Positions 15,233-23,775 of a DNA stretch of 64,000 nt are shown one piece after another (the stretch's first letter is position 1; every line of letters starts with the position of its first letter). The stretch covers positions 1 through 64,000 of the forward strand of contig JBOHUG010000010.1 of NCBI GenBank assembly GCA_050734135.1. The letters are read 5' to 3'. This stretch comes from Bog-877 sp050734135 (GTDB lineage: Bacteria; Chloroflexota; Dormibacteria; Aeolococcales; Bog-877). Under the pieces are notes generated by a model. It did no database searches and was not told the DNA's origin. It worked only from the letters and a program-made list of their open reading frames with translations. Both the position numbers and the translations under genes were made by a program.

Positions 15233-16965
15233 CAGATGAGCTCCCTCTCCAGCAGCGTTCGATATCGAGGCTCGCTCTCCAGGAGCTGGCGATGGGTTCC
15301 CGACGCCACGACCCGGCGGTCCAGCACCAGGACCTGGTCGGCGCTCTCCATGAGGAGGGGACTAGAGGTCATGACAACTGTGGTCAGCCCGCCCCGGAGC
15401 ACCCGCAGGTTCTCCACCACCACCGACTCGGTGAAGGTATCGACGGAACTGGTCGGCTCTTCCAAGACCAAGATGGGAGCGCCCACCCGGAGAGCTCGGG
15501 CAAGCACCAGCCGCTGCCGCTGCCCACCCGATACTGACCGCCCCTTCTCTGGCAGTAGGTGGTTCATCCCACCCACCAGTCCGCCGACGATCTCATGAGC
15601 CTCGGCTGCTCTGACAGCGGCGGCGACCGAGGGCCGCCCCGGCCTGGGCCCCGGGATGGCTGGGTCCAGGTTGTCTCGGACCGTGCCCGCGAGCAGCACT
15701 GCGTCCCGATCCACCACCAGGATCGTCTCCCGCACCACCGCCAACGGTAGATCGCCAAGGGACCAGCCGCCGAGCTTCACCTCTTCTCCGGGGGCTGGGT
15801 CGGTGTACCGACCGAGCCGCTCGGCAAGCTCCGTCAGCTCCTCAGTGTCACTGCTGGTGACGGCGACTAGCTTCCCGGGCTCGATCCGGGCGCCGGTCGT
15901 GGTGTCCTCCAGAATGCCCCGAGCAAGATCGGCAGGGATTGCCGGGGTCACGCCCGTGGCGGGCACTTCCGTCAGGTCCCGCTCCCGCTGCAGCACCGTG
16001 AGAACCCGTCGCGCCGCCACCCTACCGGCGCTCACGCTGAGCGCCGCCTCCCCGAAAGTCGCCAGCGGCACCAAGAGGAAGGCGGCGAAGGCGTAGACAG
16101 TCACTAGTTCCCCGGGGCCGGCCTTTCCCTCCTCCGCCATGCGGGCACCTAGCCAGGTCACCGCCACCAGGAAGCTTCCCGGCACTAGCGCTTCTAGCGC
16201 GGTCAAGACTGCTGCCATCTGTGCGGTCCGATACATGGCATCCCGAACTTGGCCAGAGGCGATCGCGAATCGGGATGCGAACATCGCCTCCCCACCCAGA
16301 CCTCGGAGCACCCGCAGGCCGCCGACGACATCGACCGCCTGGCCCGAGGCGACTGCGGTCGCCTCGCGCTGGGCCCGTTGCCGGCGCGCCAACGGCCCGA
16401 GGCAGGCCAGGAGAGATGCCAATGTGAGGGGGCCACCGACAACTGCCACCAAGCCGAAGGGCGGGGCCATCACGAAGAGCACTGCGGTGACGGCCAGGTA
16501 GGTGAAGACGGCACCCGCGAACCGTCCGGTCACATCGAATGTGCTGCCGATGCGATCGACGTCGGTAGCGCTCAGACTGGCTACCTCGCCCGCCGCCACG
16601 TGGCGCGGGAGGCTGGCACCGAGTCGGGTAGCGCAGCGGATGATCAGCTGCTGAGTACGGGAGGCGGCTAGCAGGTAGTTAGTTACGGCCCGTCGGTGCC
16701 GCATCACCCCAGTCAGAGCGGCGAATGTCCCGAGCGCCAGGATGCCGCCGCTCCAAGCCAGAACCCCGACTGCGTGGCGACTTGCCGCTGCGGCCACCGC
16801 CTCTCCCAGGACTACCGGAATGGCAGCCAGGCTGCCCATCCACAGGACACCGTAGGTGGCGCCGGCAACCAGGTTCTGCCACTGGGCGCGCGCCAGCCAC
16901 CACAGGAAGTGGTCGGAGGAACGTAGGTCGGGCAGACCTGGATCGACAGCGGGAACAAGGCGCAA
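15232..16965 (-). CDS. ABC exporter half-transporter (degenerate NBD)
   Basis: The 577-residue protein has an exporter-type membrane domain, but its nucleotide-binding domain is degenerate. Where Walker A should be, the sequence is GKLVAVTSSDTEELTELAER, without a GK(S/T). The signature VSGGQRQRLVLARAL is intact, Walker B is ILVLEEPTSSVD and the switch histidine is replaced (VVMTSSPLL). Paired with the intact protein, this gives one working and one silent ATP site, as in many heterodimeric exporters. A TTG at 16965, with AGAGG 9 nt upstream, is the likely start. The gene is the first of the pair. Confidence 0.83.
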   Translation of the reverse strand: MRLVPAVDPGLPDLRSSDHFLWWLARAQWQNLVAGATYGVLWMGSLAAIPVVLGEAVAAAASRHAVGVLAWSGGILALGTFAALTGVMRHRRAVTNYLLAASRTQQLIIRCATRLGASLPRHVAAGEVASLSATDVDRIGSTFDVTGRFAGAVFTYLAVTAVLFVMAPPFGLVAVVGGPLTLASLLACLGPLARRQRAQREATAVASGQAVDVVGGLRVLRGLGGEAMFASRFAIASGQVRDAMYRTAQMAAVLTALEALVPGSFLVAVTWLGARMAEEGKAGPGELVTVYAFAAFLLVPLATFGEAALSVSAGRVAARRVLTVLQRERDLTEVPATGVTPAIPADLARGILEDTTTGARIEPGKLVAVTSSDTEELTELAERLGRYTDPAPGEEVKLGGWSLGDLPLAVVRETILVVDRDAVLLAGTVRDNLDPAIPGPRPGRPSVAAAVRAAEAHEIVGGLVGGMNHLLPEKGRSVSGGQRQRLVLARALRVGAPILVLEEPTSSVDTFTESVVVENLRVLRGGLTTVVMTSSPLLMESADQVLVLDRRVVASGTHRQLLESEPRYRTLLERELI

Positions 16966-17147
16966 AGCGAAAAACCTCTAGTTGAGGGGGGAGATGGCCG
17001 CGGTTAGGGAAGCCGCGACAAGCAGGGGGCCAGCTGCTCAGGTGCGAGCGATATCTTACTCACTCGCTCGGAGTCCCAGCGAGCGGCTACCGGCTCCTAC
17101 CGAGCACATGCTGGTAGCTGCTAGGTGATGGCTCGGCCTGGTCTCGA

Positions 17148-18041
17148 GTGGGCGCTAACATGACCACGAAGAAGGTGGCCGGCAGCCGATTCAGCGAAGG
17201 GGCGCACCAGCCAGTGGGATTCGATCTGATCATCTTGGCGGTGGTGGTAGTTCTAGGCGGAGCTGCGTCCCGCACCGCTGTCGGTCGGCGCACGGTGAAC
17301 CTGTTCCAACAGCGAGTCACCCGATTGCTGAATCGAGCTGAGAACCCGGTCGAGGCACTGGACCTCGCGTACCAGAAACAGATCTCAGCTCTGCAGCAGG
17401 TGAAGCGGGGGGTCGCTGAGGTGGTCACCTCGGAGAAGCGGCTGGAGATGCAGGCCAGCCAACTTCGACAGAACCAGGTGAAGCTGCAAAGCCAGGCCAA
17501 GCTCGCCGTCCAGCAGGGGCGGGACGACTTGGCGCGGTTGGCCCTGACCCGGTCGCAGGCGGCCGACGTCCAGCTGCAATCCCTGGATCAACAGGTCCAC
17601 CAACTCAAGGACCAGGAGCAGAAGCTTCAGATCACCGCCCAGCGTCTCCAGGGTCGGGTTGAGGCGTTCCGGACCCAGAAGGACACTCTCAAGGCACAGT
17701 ATTCGGCTGCTCAGGCATCTGCCCGCATCGGCGAGACCGTGACCGGGATCTCCACCGACATGACCGACGTCAACCTGATGCTCGAGCGGGCCCAGGACAA
17801 GACCTCTCAGATGCAGGCCCGAGCGGCCGCTATCGATGAGCTGGTCTCTTCCGGGACTCTGGACGCCATCGGGAGCGGCGGCGGTGATGACATCGACCGG
17901 CAGCTGCAGGCGATCTCGGGGGATGCGGCGGTGGAGGCTCAGCTGCACCAACTGCGTCAGGAGGTGCTCGCCCAGCCCGAATCGCCACCACACCTGGCGG
18001 CCCCGGACTCATCTGAAAAACCACCAAAGGAGGGAGGGTAA
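17148..18041 (+). CDS. second PspA/IM30-family protein with N-terminal membrane segment
   Basis: From about residue 50 the protein follows PspA closely (LFQQRVTRLLNRAENPVEAL, MTDVNLMLERAQDK), strongly resembling the other PspA here but with no PspAA domain. Upstream, in the same frame, is a hydrophobic stretch FDLIILAVVVVLGGAAS (about 25-41) that would anchor it in the membrane. An internal GTG at the VNLFQQ position would instead give a conventional soluble PspA; neither start has a strong ribosome site. An ATG at 17160 is another option. The next gene, 3 nt downstream, encodes a small membrane protein, so the two are probably co-transcribed. Confidence 0.75.
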   Translation: MGANMTTKKVAGSRFSEGAHQPVGFDLIILAVVVVLGGAASRTAVGRRTVNLFQQRVTRLLNRAENPVEALDLAYQKQISALQQVKRGVAEVVTSEKRLEMQASQLRQNQVKLQSQAKLAVQQGRDDLARLALTRSQAADVQLQSLDQQVHQLKDQEQKLQITAQRLQGRVEAFRTQKDTLKAQYSAAQASARIGETVTGISTDMTDVNLMLERAQDKTSQMQARAAAIDELVSSGTLDAIGSGGGDDIDRQLQAISGDAAVEAQLHQLRQEVLAQPESPPHLAAPDSSEKPPKEGG

Positions 18042-18044
18042 GTA

Positions 18045-18311
18045 ATGCTCCACGCGGTCGCATTCATAGTCATCGGTCTGGTCGTCGGAGCTATCGCCAT
18101 TCGGAAAGCCCGGGCCACAGCAGCGGTCATCCGCGTTGCTGGCGGACTCGTAGGTTCGCTCGGCGGCGGATTCATCTCACTGGCTGCCCTGGGTAGTAAA
18201 ACGGACACCGGCAAGTACGGCTCGATCGTGGTTGCTATTGTGGTCGCCGCGATCATCGCTGGGGTCGCCGCGATGATCAGCAACATGGCCCCCGGAAGTG
18301 GACGCAGCTGA
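18045..18311 (+). CDS. GlsB/YeaQ/YmgE-like small membrane protein
   Basis: The 88-residue protein has three hydrophobic segments (about 4-18, 30-48, 60-82) with glycine-rich motifs (GLVVGAIA, GGLVGSLGGGF), as in the transglycosylase-associated/YeaQ family. Despite the old family name, no enzyme activity is established, and members are often stress-induced. GGAGGG just before the ATG gives a strong ribosome site. It directly follows the second pspA, suggesting a shared membrane role. Confidence 0.7.
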   Translation: MLHAVAFIVIGLVVGAIAIRKARATAAVIRVAGGLVGSLGGGFISLAALGSKTDTGKYGSIVVAIVVAAIIAGVAAMISNMAPGSGRS

Positions 18312-18346
18312 CGGCTGGAGCACCCACCCCCTAAGGAGGCCGAGAT

Positions 18347-19318
18347 CTAGCTAGTGAGGCTGGATAGAAAGCTCGCCGCAGCGGAGGCGTCCTGGACCAT
18401 CTGCTCGATCAGCGCCTGATCGCTGGCGAAGGCTGCCTGAGAGCGCAGAAAGCGGTGCACCCCGACCAGGGCAAGCTGGCCGTAGAGATCACCCGGCGCC
18501 TCCAGGCAGTGCACTTCGAACGCCCGCTGTGCGCCATCGAAGTGGGGTCTCGTCCCGATGCTCCCGACCGCCGCTAGCTGCTGCCCCTGCTCAGTGGTCA
18601 GCTCCATCGCGTAGACCCCGTCCTGGGGCAGCGCCTGATTGGTGGCGAACTGGATGTTGGCGGTGGGAAAGCCGAGGCGCTTCCCTAGGCCCGCGCCATG
18701 AACCACCTTCCCCAGCACCTGCAACGGCCGACCCAGCATCTCCTGGACCGCCCCGAGGTCCCCCTTAGCCAGCTGGGAGCGGACTTGAGAGCTGCTGATC
18801 GGAACTCCTCGCCACGCCAATTGTTCCACCACCTTGAGCGAGAAGCCCGCCTCGGTCGCGTAGCTGGTCAGGAAATCGAGCCGACCCTGACCCCCCTTAC
18901 CGATAGAGAATCCTGGCCCCACCACCATGACCCGAATCTGCAGTCTCTCTTGGAGACGTTCCATGAAGAATTCGGGTGTCATCGCCATCAGCCGGAGGTC
19001 AAAAGGGATCACCCACAGACGATCCACTCCCCCTTCCGCCAAAAGTCGGCGGCGCAGGTCGAAGGTGCTGAGTAGGCGAAAGTCCAAAGCAGGTTCGATC
19101 ACAGTCCGGGGATGGGGCTCGAAGGTGACCGCCGTCAAAGCCACACCGAGCCGGTCCGCCTCAGACCTGGCCGCGCGCAGGATGGCCTGGTGTCCGAGAT
19201 GGACTCCATCGAAGTTCCCCAGGATCAAGCAGGTAGCAAGTCGGGACCCGGAATCTCCGGCAAACCCGAGCCCGAATTGGGCTGATCCGGCCCCGATCAG
19301 ACCCCCCGCCTCAGCCAC
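18347..19318 (-). CDS. ribF: bifunctional riboflavin kinase / FAD synthetase
   Basis: The 323-residue protein has the FAD synthetase domain (LILGNFDGVHLGHQAILRAA near 32, with the nucleotidyltransferase HxGH) and a C-terminal riboflavin kinase domain (HGAGLGKRLGFPTANIQ, GVYAMELTTEQG). It turns riboflavin into FMN and then FAD. The first 25 residues are atypical. The GTG start overlaps the truB stop by 8 nt, and the gene is the last of the rimP-to-ribF run. An ARSEADRLG helix follows the nucleotidyltransferase motif. Confidence 0.9.
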   Translation of the reverse strand: MAEAGGLIGAGSAQFGLGFAGDSGSRLATCLILGNFDGVHLGHQAILRAARSEADRLGVALTAVTFEPHPRTVIEPALDFRLLSTFDLRRRLLAEGGVDRLWVIPFDLRLMAMTPEFFMERLQERLQIRVMVVGPGFSIGKGGQGRLDFLTSYATEAGFSLKVVEQLAWRGVPISSSQVRSQLAKGDLGAVQEMLGRPLQVLGKVVHGAGLGKRLGFPTANIQFATNQALPQDGVYAMELTTEQGQQLAAVGSIGTRPHFDGAQRAFEVHCLEAPGDLYGQLALVGVHRFLRSQAAFASDQALIEQMVQDASAAASFLSSLTS

Positions 19319-20279
19319 TGATCGGGAGCAATACCTTGGTCGGGCGAAAGCGCAATCCAGTCACATCCCCCAGGGCCAGCAGCCGTCCGTCCGGGCCATG
19401 TGCCCTGACTTCTCGGCTCGGCCCATTCTGGTCTGCTTTCGGATCGGGTCCGTGCTGGATCCAGATCGACTGGCCCCGTTGCACCGCCAGGGCGCCGGAC
19501 GGAAGCAAGTCGATCCGCGGCACCATCTCCACCGCCAGCTCGGACGGGAGCAGGTAGCTCCGCGGATCGCCGGACTCCATCAATTCGTCCAGCGGGACCG
19601 CCTCCGAGAGCCTGAAGGGTCCGTACTCGGTCCGCTCGAGCCAGGCTAGGACCCCGCCGACCTGAAGGAGTTCCCCCAGGTCGGTCGCCAGCACGCGCAG
19701 GTATGTGCCTCGGCCACAGACCACTTCGACCTCGGCTTCGGCCACCTCGCCGGCCATGAAGGAACGCAGGGTGATGCTGCGAATTTCCGCCGGCCGCGAC
19801 TGGCGTTCCACGGTGACTCCCTGGCGCGCCAGCTCATACAGGTGCCGGCCTTGGTGTCGGACCGCTGAGTGCATCGGCGGCACCTGCTGGATGATCCCGA
19901 CGAACTGCTCCAGCGCCGCCGCAACATCCGCCTCGGTCAAGTGGGCAGCTGACTCTGAGCGGCGCACCACGCCCTCGAGGTCCCCGGTATCGCTCACCTC
20001 ACCCAGCCGGAGCCGGGCATGGTAGGTCTTGGGCTGGCGAAGGATGTACTCGACCAGCCGCGTCGCCCGGCCAACGCAGAGAGGGAGGACCCCGGTGGCG
20101 GCCGGATCCAGAGTTCCGGCGTGCCCGACGTGGCGCTCCCCGAGTGCCCGCCGGGCCATCTTGATGGCCATAAAAGAGGTGATCCCGTCTGGCTTGGCCA
20201 AGTTGAGGAGTCCGGTCAAGACCGGGGGGTCGCCCTTGGGGCCGCTCCGATGGTGGCCGATCCCAGCGGCCGACGTCAC
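19311..20279 (-). CDS. truB: tRNA pseudouridine(55) synthase
   Basis: The 322-residue protein contains the catalytic motif HAGTLDPAATGVLPLCVG (catalytic Asp in TLD), the LNLAKPDGITSF N-terminal motif, YEL in HLYELARQGVTVER and CGRGTYLRVLATDLG. It makes pseudouridine 55 in the T-loop of tRNAs. A GTG start overlaps the nrnA stop (GTGA). An 18-residue N-terminal extension precedes the usual start; an internal GTG or TTG start is possible. A PUA-like C-terminal part is present. Confidence 0.92.
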   Translation of the reverse strand: MTSAAGIGHHRSGPKGDPPVLTGLLNLAKPDGITSFMAIKMARRALGERHVGHAGTLDPAATGVLPLCVGRATRLVEYILRQPKTYHARLRLGEVSDTGDLEGVVRRSESAAHLTEADVAAALEQFVGIIQQVPPMHSAVRHQGRHLYELARQGVTVERQSRPAEIRSITLRSFMAGEVAEAEVEVVCGRGTYLRVLATDLGELLQVGGVLAWLERTEYGPFRLSEAVPLDELMESGDPRSYLLPSELAVEMVPRIDLLPSGALAVQRGQSIWIQHGPDPKADQNGPSREVRAHGPDGRLLALGDVTGLRFRPTKVLLPISG

Positions 20280-21247
20280 AGCGGTACCGCCTCGATCAGC
20301 CGCCGGGCCGCGGTCAGCACCTTGGTCTTCACCTCGGCGATCGTGCCTCGGACCTCTGCACCGGCCGCCCGGAGGTGCCCCCCTCCACCGAACGGCGCCA
20401 CCAGGGCGTGCGCTTCGATGGGTCCGCGGCTACGAACACTGACCCGGGTCAGAGCCGCCTCCGCCTCCTTGAAGAGGATTGCGCAGAGCATGGTGTCGAG
20501 ACTCTGAAGGATATCGATGATTCCTTCGCTCTCCTCCATTTCCGCTCCGCTTTCACGCAGCATGGCCAAGGTAACCTCGCTCCAGACCAGCCGGCTCTGC
20601 AGTTCATAGTTGGCGGCGGCGGCCGCCAACGCCTGCAATCTGAGAGTCGACTCCGGTCGGGACTTGTAGCTCTTGAGGGCGACCCAGGCGGGGTCCGCTC
20701 CAAGCTCGGCTAGCTGGGCCCCGAGGGCGAGCACCGCGCCGGTGGTGTTGTCGTGGCGGAAACCCCCGGTGTCGGTGAAGATCGCGGCGTAGAGATTGGT
20801 CGCCGCCTCGGCGCTCACGTGCGCTCCCCAGGACTGCAACGCTTCAAAGACGATCACCCCGGTGGCGGCCGCGTCGGGCTGGACCAGCGAGATATCCCCG
20901 AATCCGTCGTTGCTGGCGTGGTGGTCGATCACCACCGTTAAGGGAGCCGCCTCGATCCGTTCGCGGAGGTTGCCGAAGCGACCCGGGCTACCCGCGTCGA
21001 AGGCAATCGCAACCGCGCCGGGCGGAGCTTGGCGCTGGTTCACCGCGGCGTACCCCGGTAGGTAGGAGAGTCCCCGCGGGAGCGGATCGGGAACCCAGGG
21101 ATAGACATTCTTCCCCTGCCGCCCTAGGTAGTCGGCAAAGGCAAGCACACTCCCCAGAGAGTCGGCGTCAGCGTCCTTGTGGGCCACCAGGAGAAAGTTC
21201 TCGTGTTCACGCACGACCTGGTGAATTCGCTCCAGTTCGTCATCCAT
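20276..21247 (-). CDS. nrnA: DHH-family nanoRNase / pAp phosphatase
   Basis: From the ATG at 21247 the protein has 323 residues. The DHH domain begins VAHKDADADSLGSVLAFADY (DAD in place of the usual NPDGD) and contains VVIDHHAS. The DHHA1 domain near the C-terminus ends in a GGGGHLRAAG substrate motif. NrnA degrades 2-5 nt RNA oligomers and 3'-phosphoadenosine 5'-phosphate. The frame stays open upstream to 21373, but that would overlap rbfA heavily; the 8-nt overlap from 21247 is typical for this operon. Confidence 0.85.
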   Translation of the reverse strand: MDDELERIHQVVREHENFLLVAHKDADADSLGSVLAFADYLGRQGKNVYPWVPDPLPRGLSYLPGYAAVNQRQAPPGAVAIAFDAGSPGRFGNLRERIEAAPLTVVIDHHASNDGFGDISLVQPDAAATGVIVFEALQSWGAHVSAEAATNLYAAIFTDTGGFRHDNTTGAVLALGAQLAELGADPAWVALKSYKSRPESTLRLQALAAAAANYELQSRLVWSEVTLAMLRESGAEMEESEGIIDILQSLDTMLCAILFKEAEAALTRVSVRSRGPIEAHALVAPFGGGGHLRAAGAEVRGTIAEVKTKVLTAARRLIEAVPL

Positions 21248-21641
21248 CGCCCGACCGCCTTCGCGCTTTAGGTGCGCTGTCCAAGCTCTCAAGGAGTTGG
21301 CTGACCCGGAGGCCGGAGGCGATCGAGTCGTCAAGCCGAATATCCAACTGGGGGATCCGGCGCAGGTGCTCAAGCCGCTCCCCGAGGCGATGGCGCAGGA
21401 AACCCGTCATCCCTCGGAGTACTCGAATCGCTTGCAGGCGCTCCGGATCATCGGCCAGCACGCTGACTCGGACCTGAGCGTAGGAGAGATCCGGGGCGCA
21501 GGCGACCGCCACCACCGTCACCATCGCCAGTCGGGGATCCTTGACATCTCCCGCTAGCGCCAGCGCCAGCTCTTGACGCAACTGGACGTCGATGCGCTCC
21601 CGTCGATGGCTGGCACTGGATTCCCGTGCCGACCTCACCAC
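21240..21641 (-). CDS. rbfA: ribosome-binding factor A
   Basis: The 133-residue protein matches RbfA: RERIDVQLRQELALALAGDV, DPRLAMVTVVAVACAPDLSY, AQVRVSVLADDPERLQAIRV, LRHRLGERLEHLRRIPQL and a final DDSIASGLRVSQLL. It helps mature the 30S subunit, binding near the 16S rRNA 5' helix. It starts at GTG 27 nt after infB and overlaps nrnA, the classic nusA-infB-rbfA order. Confidence 0.9.
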   Translation of the reverse strand: MVRSARESSASHRRERIDVQLRQELALALAGDVKDPRLAMVTVVAVACAPDLSYAQVRVSVLADDPERLQAIRVLRGMTGFLRHRLGERLEHLRRIPQLDIRLDDSIASGLRVSQLLESLDSAPKARRRSGDG

Positions 21642-21668
21642 CGGTTCAGGACCTGGGTCCCGGCCCGA

Positions 21669-23438
21669 CTAGCGATTTCGCTGTTCCACCACAAAACACT
21701 CGAGGATGTCTCCCTCGGCGAAGTCCTGGTAATCTCCGAGATCGATCCCACACTCATATCCTTGGGCAACCTCGCGGACGTCGTCCTTGAAGCGGCGCAA
21801 CGAGGCGACCTGGGTGCGGTGAACTTCCTTGCCTTCCCGCAGCACCACTGCCAGCGAACCCCTAGTGATCTTGCCCTCGGTCACCTGACTGCCTGCGATC
21901 ACCCCGACCCTCGGCACTCGGATCCGGGCCTTGACCTCGGCGCGGCCCTCGAACACCTCCTCGAACGTCGGCTCGTGGAGACCGCGAATCGCCTTGTCGA
22001 TGTCTTCTGTGATTTGGTAAATCACGTCATAACTGCGCACGTCGACCCCGTGGCTGTCCGCCAGCGCCTTGGCGCCGGGGTCGGGGCGAACGTTGAACCC
22101 GACCACGATGGCGTTGGCCGCCGCCGCCAGATCTACATCGGCCTCGGAGATCGGACCAACCCCGTCGGCGACCAACCGCAGCCGGACCAGAGGATCGGAG
22201 AACCTCAGCAAGGAGGCGCGGAGCGCCTCTAGAGATCCCTGGCTCTCGGCCTTTACCACCAAGTCCAGATCGCGCACTCCCTCCCCCGACTGCTTGCTGA
22301 GTTCGGCCAGGCTGACCCGGGTGGTGTCGGCCCGGCCGGAGCGCAGCGCAAACCGTCTCTCCTCAGCGATCGCACGCGCCTCGCGCTCAGTGGACACCAC
22401 CAGCAGGCGATCGCCGGCGGCGGCTACGTCCGGTAGACCGGTCACCAGAGCCGGCAGGCCGGGGGTGACCTCCTGGGTCCGCTGGCCCCGATCGTCGAAG
22501 AGGGCGCGGATTCGTCCGGCCACCCCCCCGACCACAAAGTAATCCTGAACTCGAAGAGTTCCTTCTTGGACGAGGACCGTGGCCACCGGACCCTGACCCT
22601 TCTGTAGGTGGGAGTCGATGACAGCGGCCTCGCCCGGCCGATCCGGGTTGGCTCGTGGCTCACCAAGGTCGCTCACCAACAGGATCATCTCCAGAAGATG
22701 ATCGATGCCGGCACCAGTCTTGGCCGACACCGGGACACAGACCACATCGCCGCCGAAGTCCTCCACCACCACTCCGTGCTCGGCCAGCTGCTGCTTGACC
22801 CGATCAGGGTTGGCGTCGTCCCGGTCGATCTTGTTGAGCGCGACCAGAAGAGGGACGCCGGCGTTGCGGACGTGCTTGATGGCCTCCTCGGTCTGAGGCA
22901 TTACCCCGTCGTCTGCCGCCACCACCAAGACCGCCAAGTCGGTGATGTTGGCCCCCCGGGCGCGCATCGCAGTGAATGCCTCGTGACCCGGCGTATCGAG
23001 GAAGGTGATCTTGCGACCCTGCCGCTCCACGACCGATGCCCCGATCCGCTGCGTGATGCCGCCGGCCTCCCCCGCCGCGACCGAGGTCTCCCGCAGCGCG
23101 TCCAGGAGGCTGGTCTTGCCATGATCGACATGCCCCAAGACCGTCACCACCGGAGGCCTGGGCTGGAGCTGCCCGGCATTCGCGTCGAACTGGAATTGGT
23201 CGCGGTCCAGCATCCGCTCCACCGGGGTGGCCACCTCCGGTTCCGCGTCGGCGACTTCGATCTCAAGCTGCTCTGCAACCAGTCGCGCCGTCCCGACGTC
23301 GATGCTTTGGTTGATGGTGGCCAGGATCCGGTTCTGCATCAGTACCTTGGATACCTCGGCGGCCGATACTCCAAGAGCATCCGCGAGCGACTTGACGGTG
23401 AGATTGGCGGGCAGCACCGCCTGCTTGAGCTTTGCGAT
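21669..23438 (-). CDS. infB: translation initiation factor IF-2, probable ATC start
   Basis: The protein has one N-terminal IF2_N domain (LTVKSLADALGVSAAEVSKV), a G domain with GHVDHGKT (about 102-109), DTPGHEAF and NKID, and domains II-IV. It is short (589 residues) because it lacks the long N-terminal extension. The only nearby canonical start is a GTG at 23417 without a ribosome site. A strong AGGAGG, directly after the ylxR stop, lies 8 nt before an ATC at 23436-23438. From that codon the protein begins MAKLKQAVLPANLTVKSLAD, matching the usual IF-2 start. I therefore prefer ATC, which is an inference. Confidence 0.88.
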   Translation of the reverse strand: MAKLKQAVLPANLTVKSLADALGVSAAEVSKVLMQNRILATINQSIDVGTARLVAEQLEIEVADAEPEVATPVERMLDRDQFQFDANAGQLQPRPPVVTVLGHVDHGKTSLLDALRETSVAAGEAGGITQRIGASVVERQGRKITFLDTPGHEAFTAMRARGANITDLAVLVVAADDGVMPQTEEAIKHVRNAGVPLLVALNKIDRDDANPDRVKQQLAEHGVVVEDFGGDVVCVPVSAKTGAGIDHLLEMILLVSDLGEPRANPDRPGEAAVIDSHLQKGQGPVATVLVQEGTLRVQDYFVVGGVAGRIRALFDDRGQRTQEVTPGLPALVTGLPDVAAAGDRLLVVSTEREARAIAEERRFALRSGRADTTRVSLAELSKQSGEGVRDLDLVVKAESQGSLEALRASLLRFSDPLVRLRLVADGVGPISEADVDLAAAANAIVVGFNVRPDPGAKALADSHGVDVRSYDVIYQITEDIDKAIRGLHEPTFEEVFEGRAEVKARIRVPRVGVIAGSQVTEGKITRGSLAVVLREGKEVHRTQVASLRRFKDDVREVAQGYECGIDLGDYQDFAEGDILECFVVEQRNR

Positions 23439-23451
23439 GAACTTATCCTCC

Positions 23452-23775
23452 TCAGGCTGGGGCCGCTGGCTCGGAGCCAGTCCGGCAGGGCGAACCAGTG
23501 ATCATACCGGCCAGCGCCTCCCCCACCGCGTCATTGTCAATGGCGGCTGGGGCCAGGCGAAGCGCCCGGCTCAGCGTCCGGCGGCGCCTGGCCGCCTCCC
23601 AGCAACTCATCTTGGCACACAAATAGGCACCCCGCCCCGGACCTCGGCGACCCGCTGCCTCCGCCACAATCGCCTGGCCGTCCCAGCGCAGCCGGATTAG
23701 TTGCTCCTGAACTGCCTTTATCCGGCAGCCGACGCAGGTTCGGAGGGGTCGGCTGGCGGCCGGAGCGGCGTCTAC
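23452..23775 (-). CDS. ylxR: YlxR (DUF448) RNA-binding protein, start unclear
   Basis: The frame encodes PLRTCVGCRIKAVQEQLIRL, DGQAIVAEAAGRRG and GRGAYLCAKMSC, the complete YlxR core with the conserved TCVGCR and GRGAYLC motifs. YlxR is a small RNA-binding, nucleoid-associated regulator found between nusA and infB. The only canonical start in frame is a GTG at 23667, which would delete the N-terminal CxxC. A full protein needs a start near 23775, where the available codons are GTA (overlapping the nusA TAG as GTAG) or an upstream CTG. The boundary given here is therefore approximate. Confidence 0.7.
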   Translation of the reverse strand, partial: VDAAPAASRPLRTCVGCRIKAVQEQLIRLRWDGQAIVAEAAGRRGPGRGAYLCAKMSCWEAARRRRTLSRALRLAPAAIDNDAVGEALAGMITGSPCRTGSEPAAPA

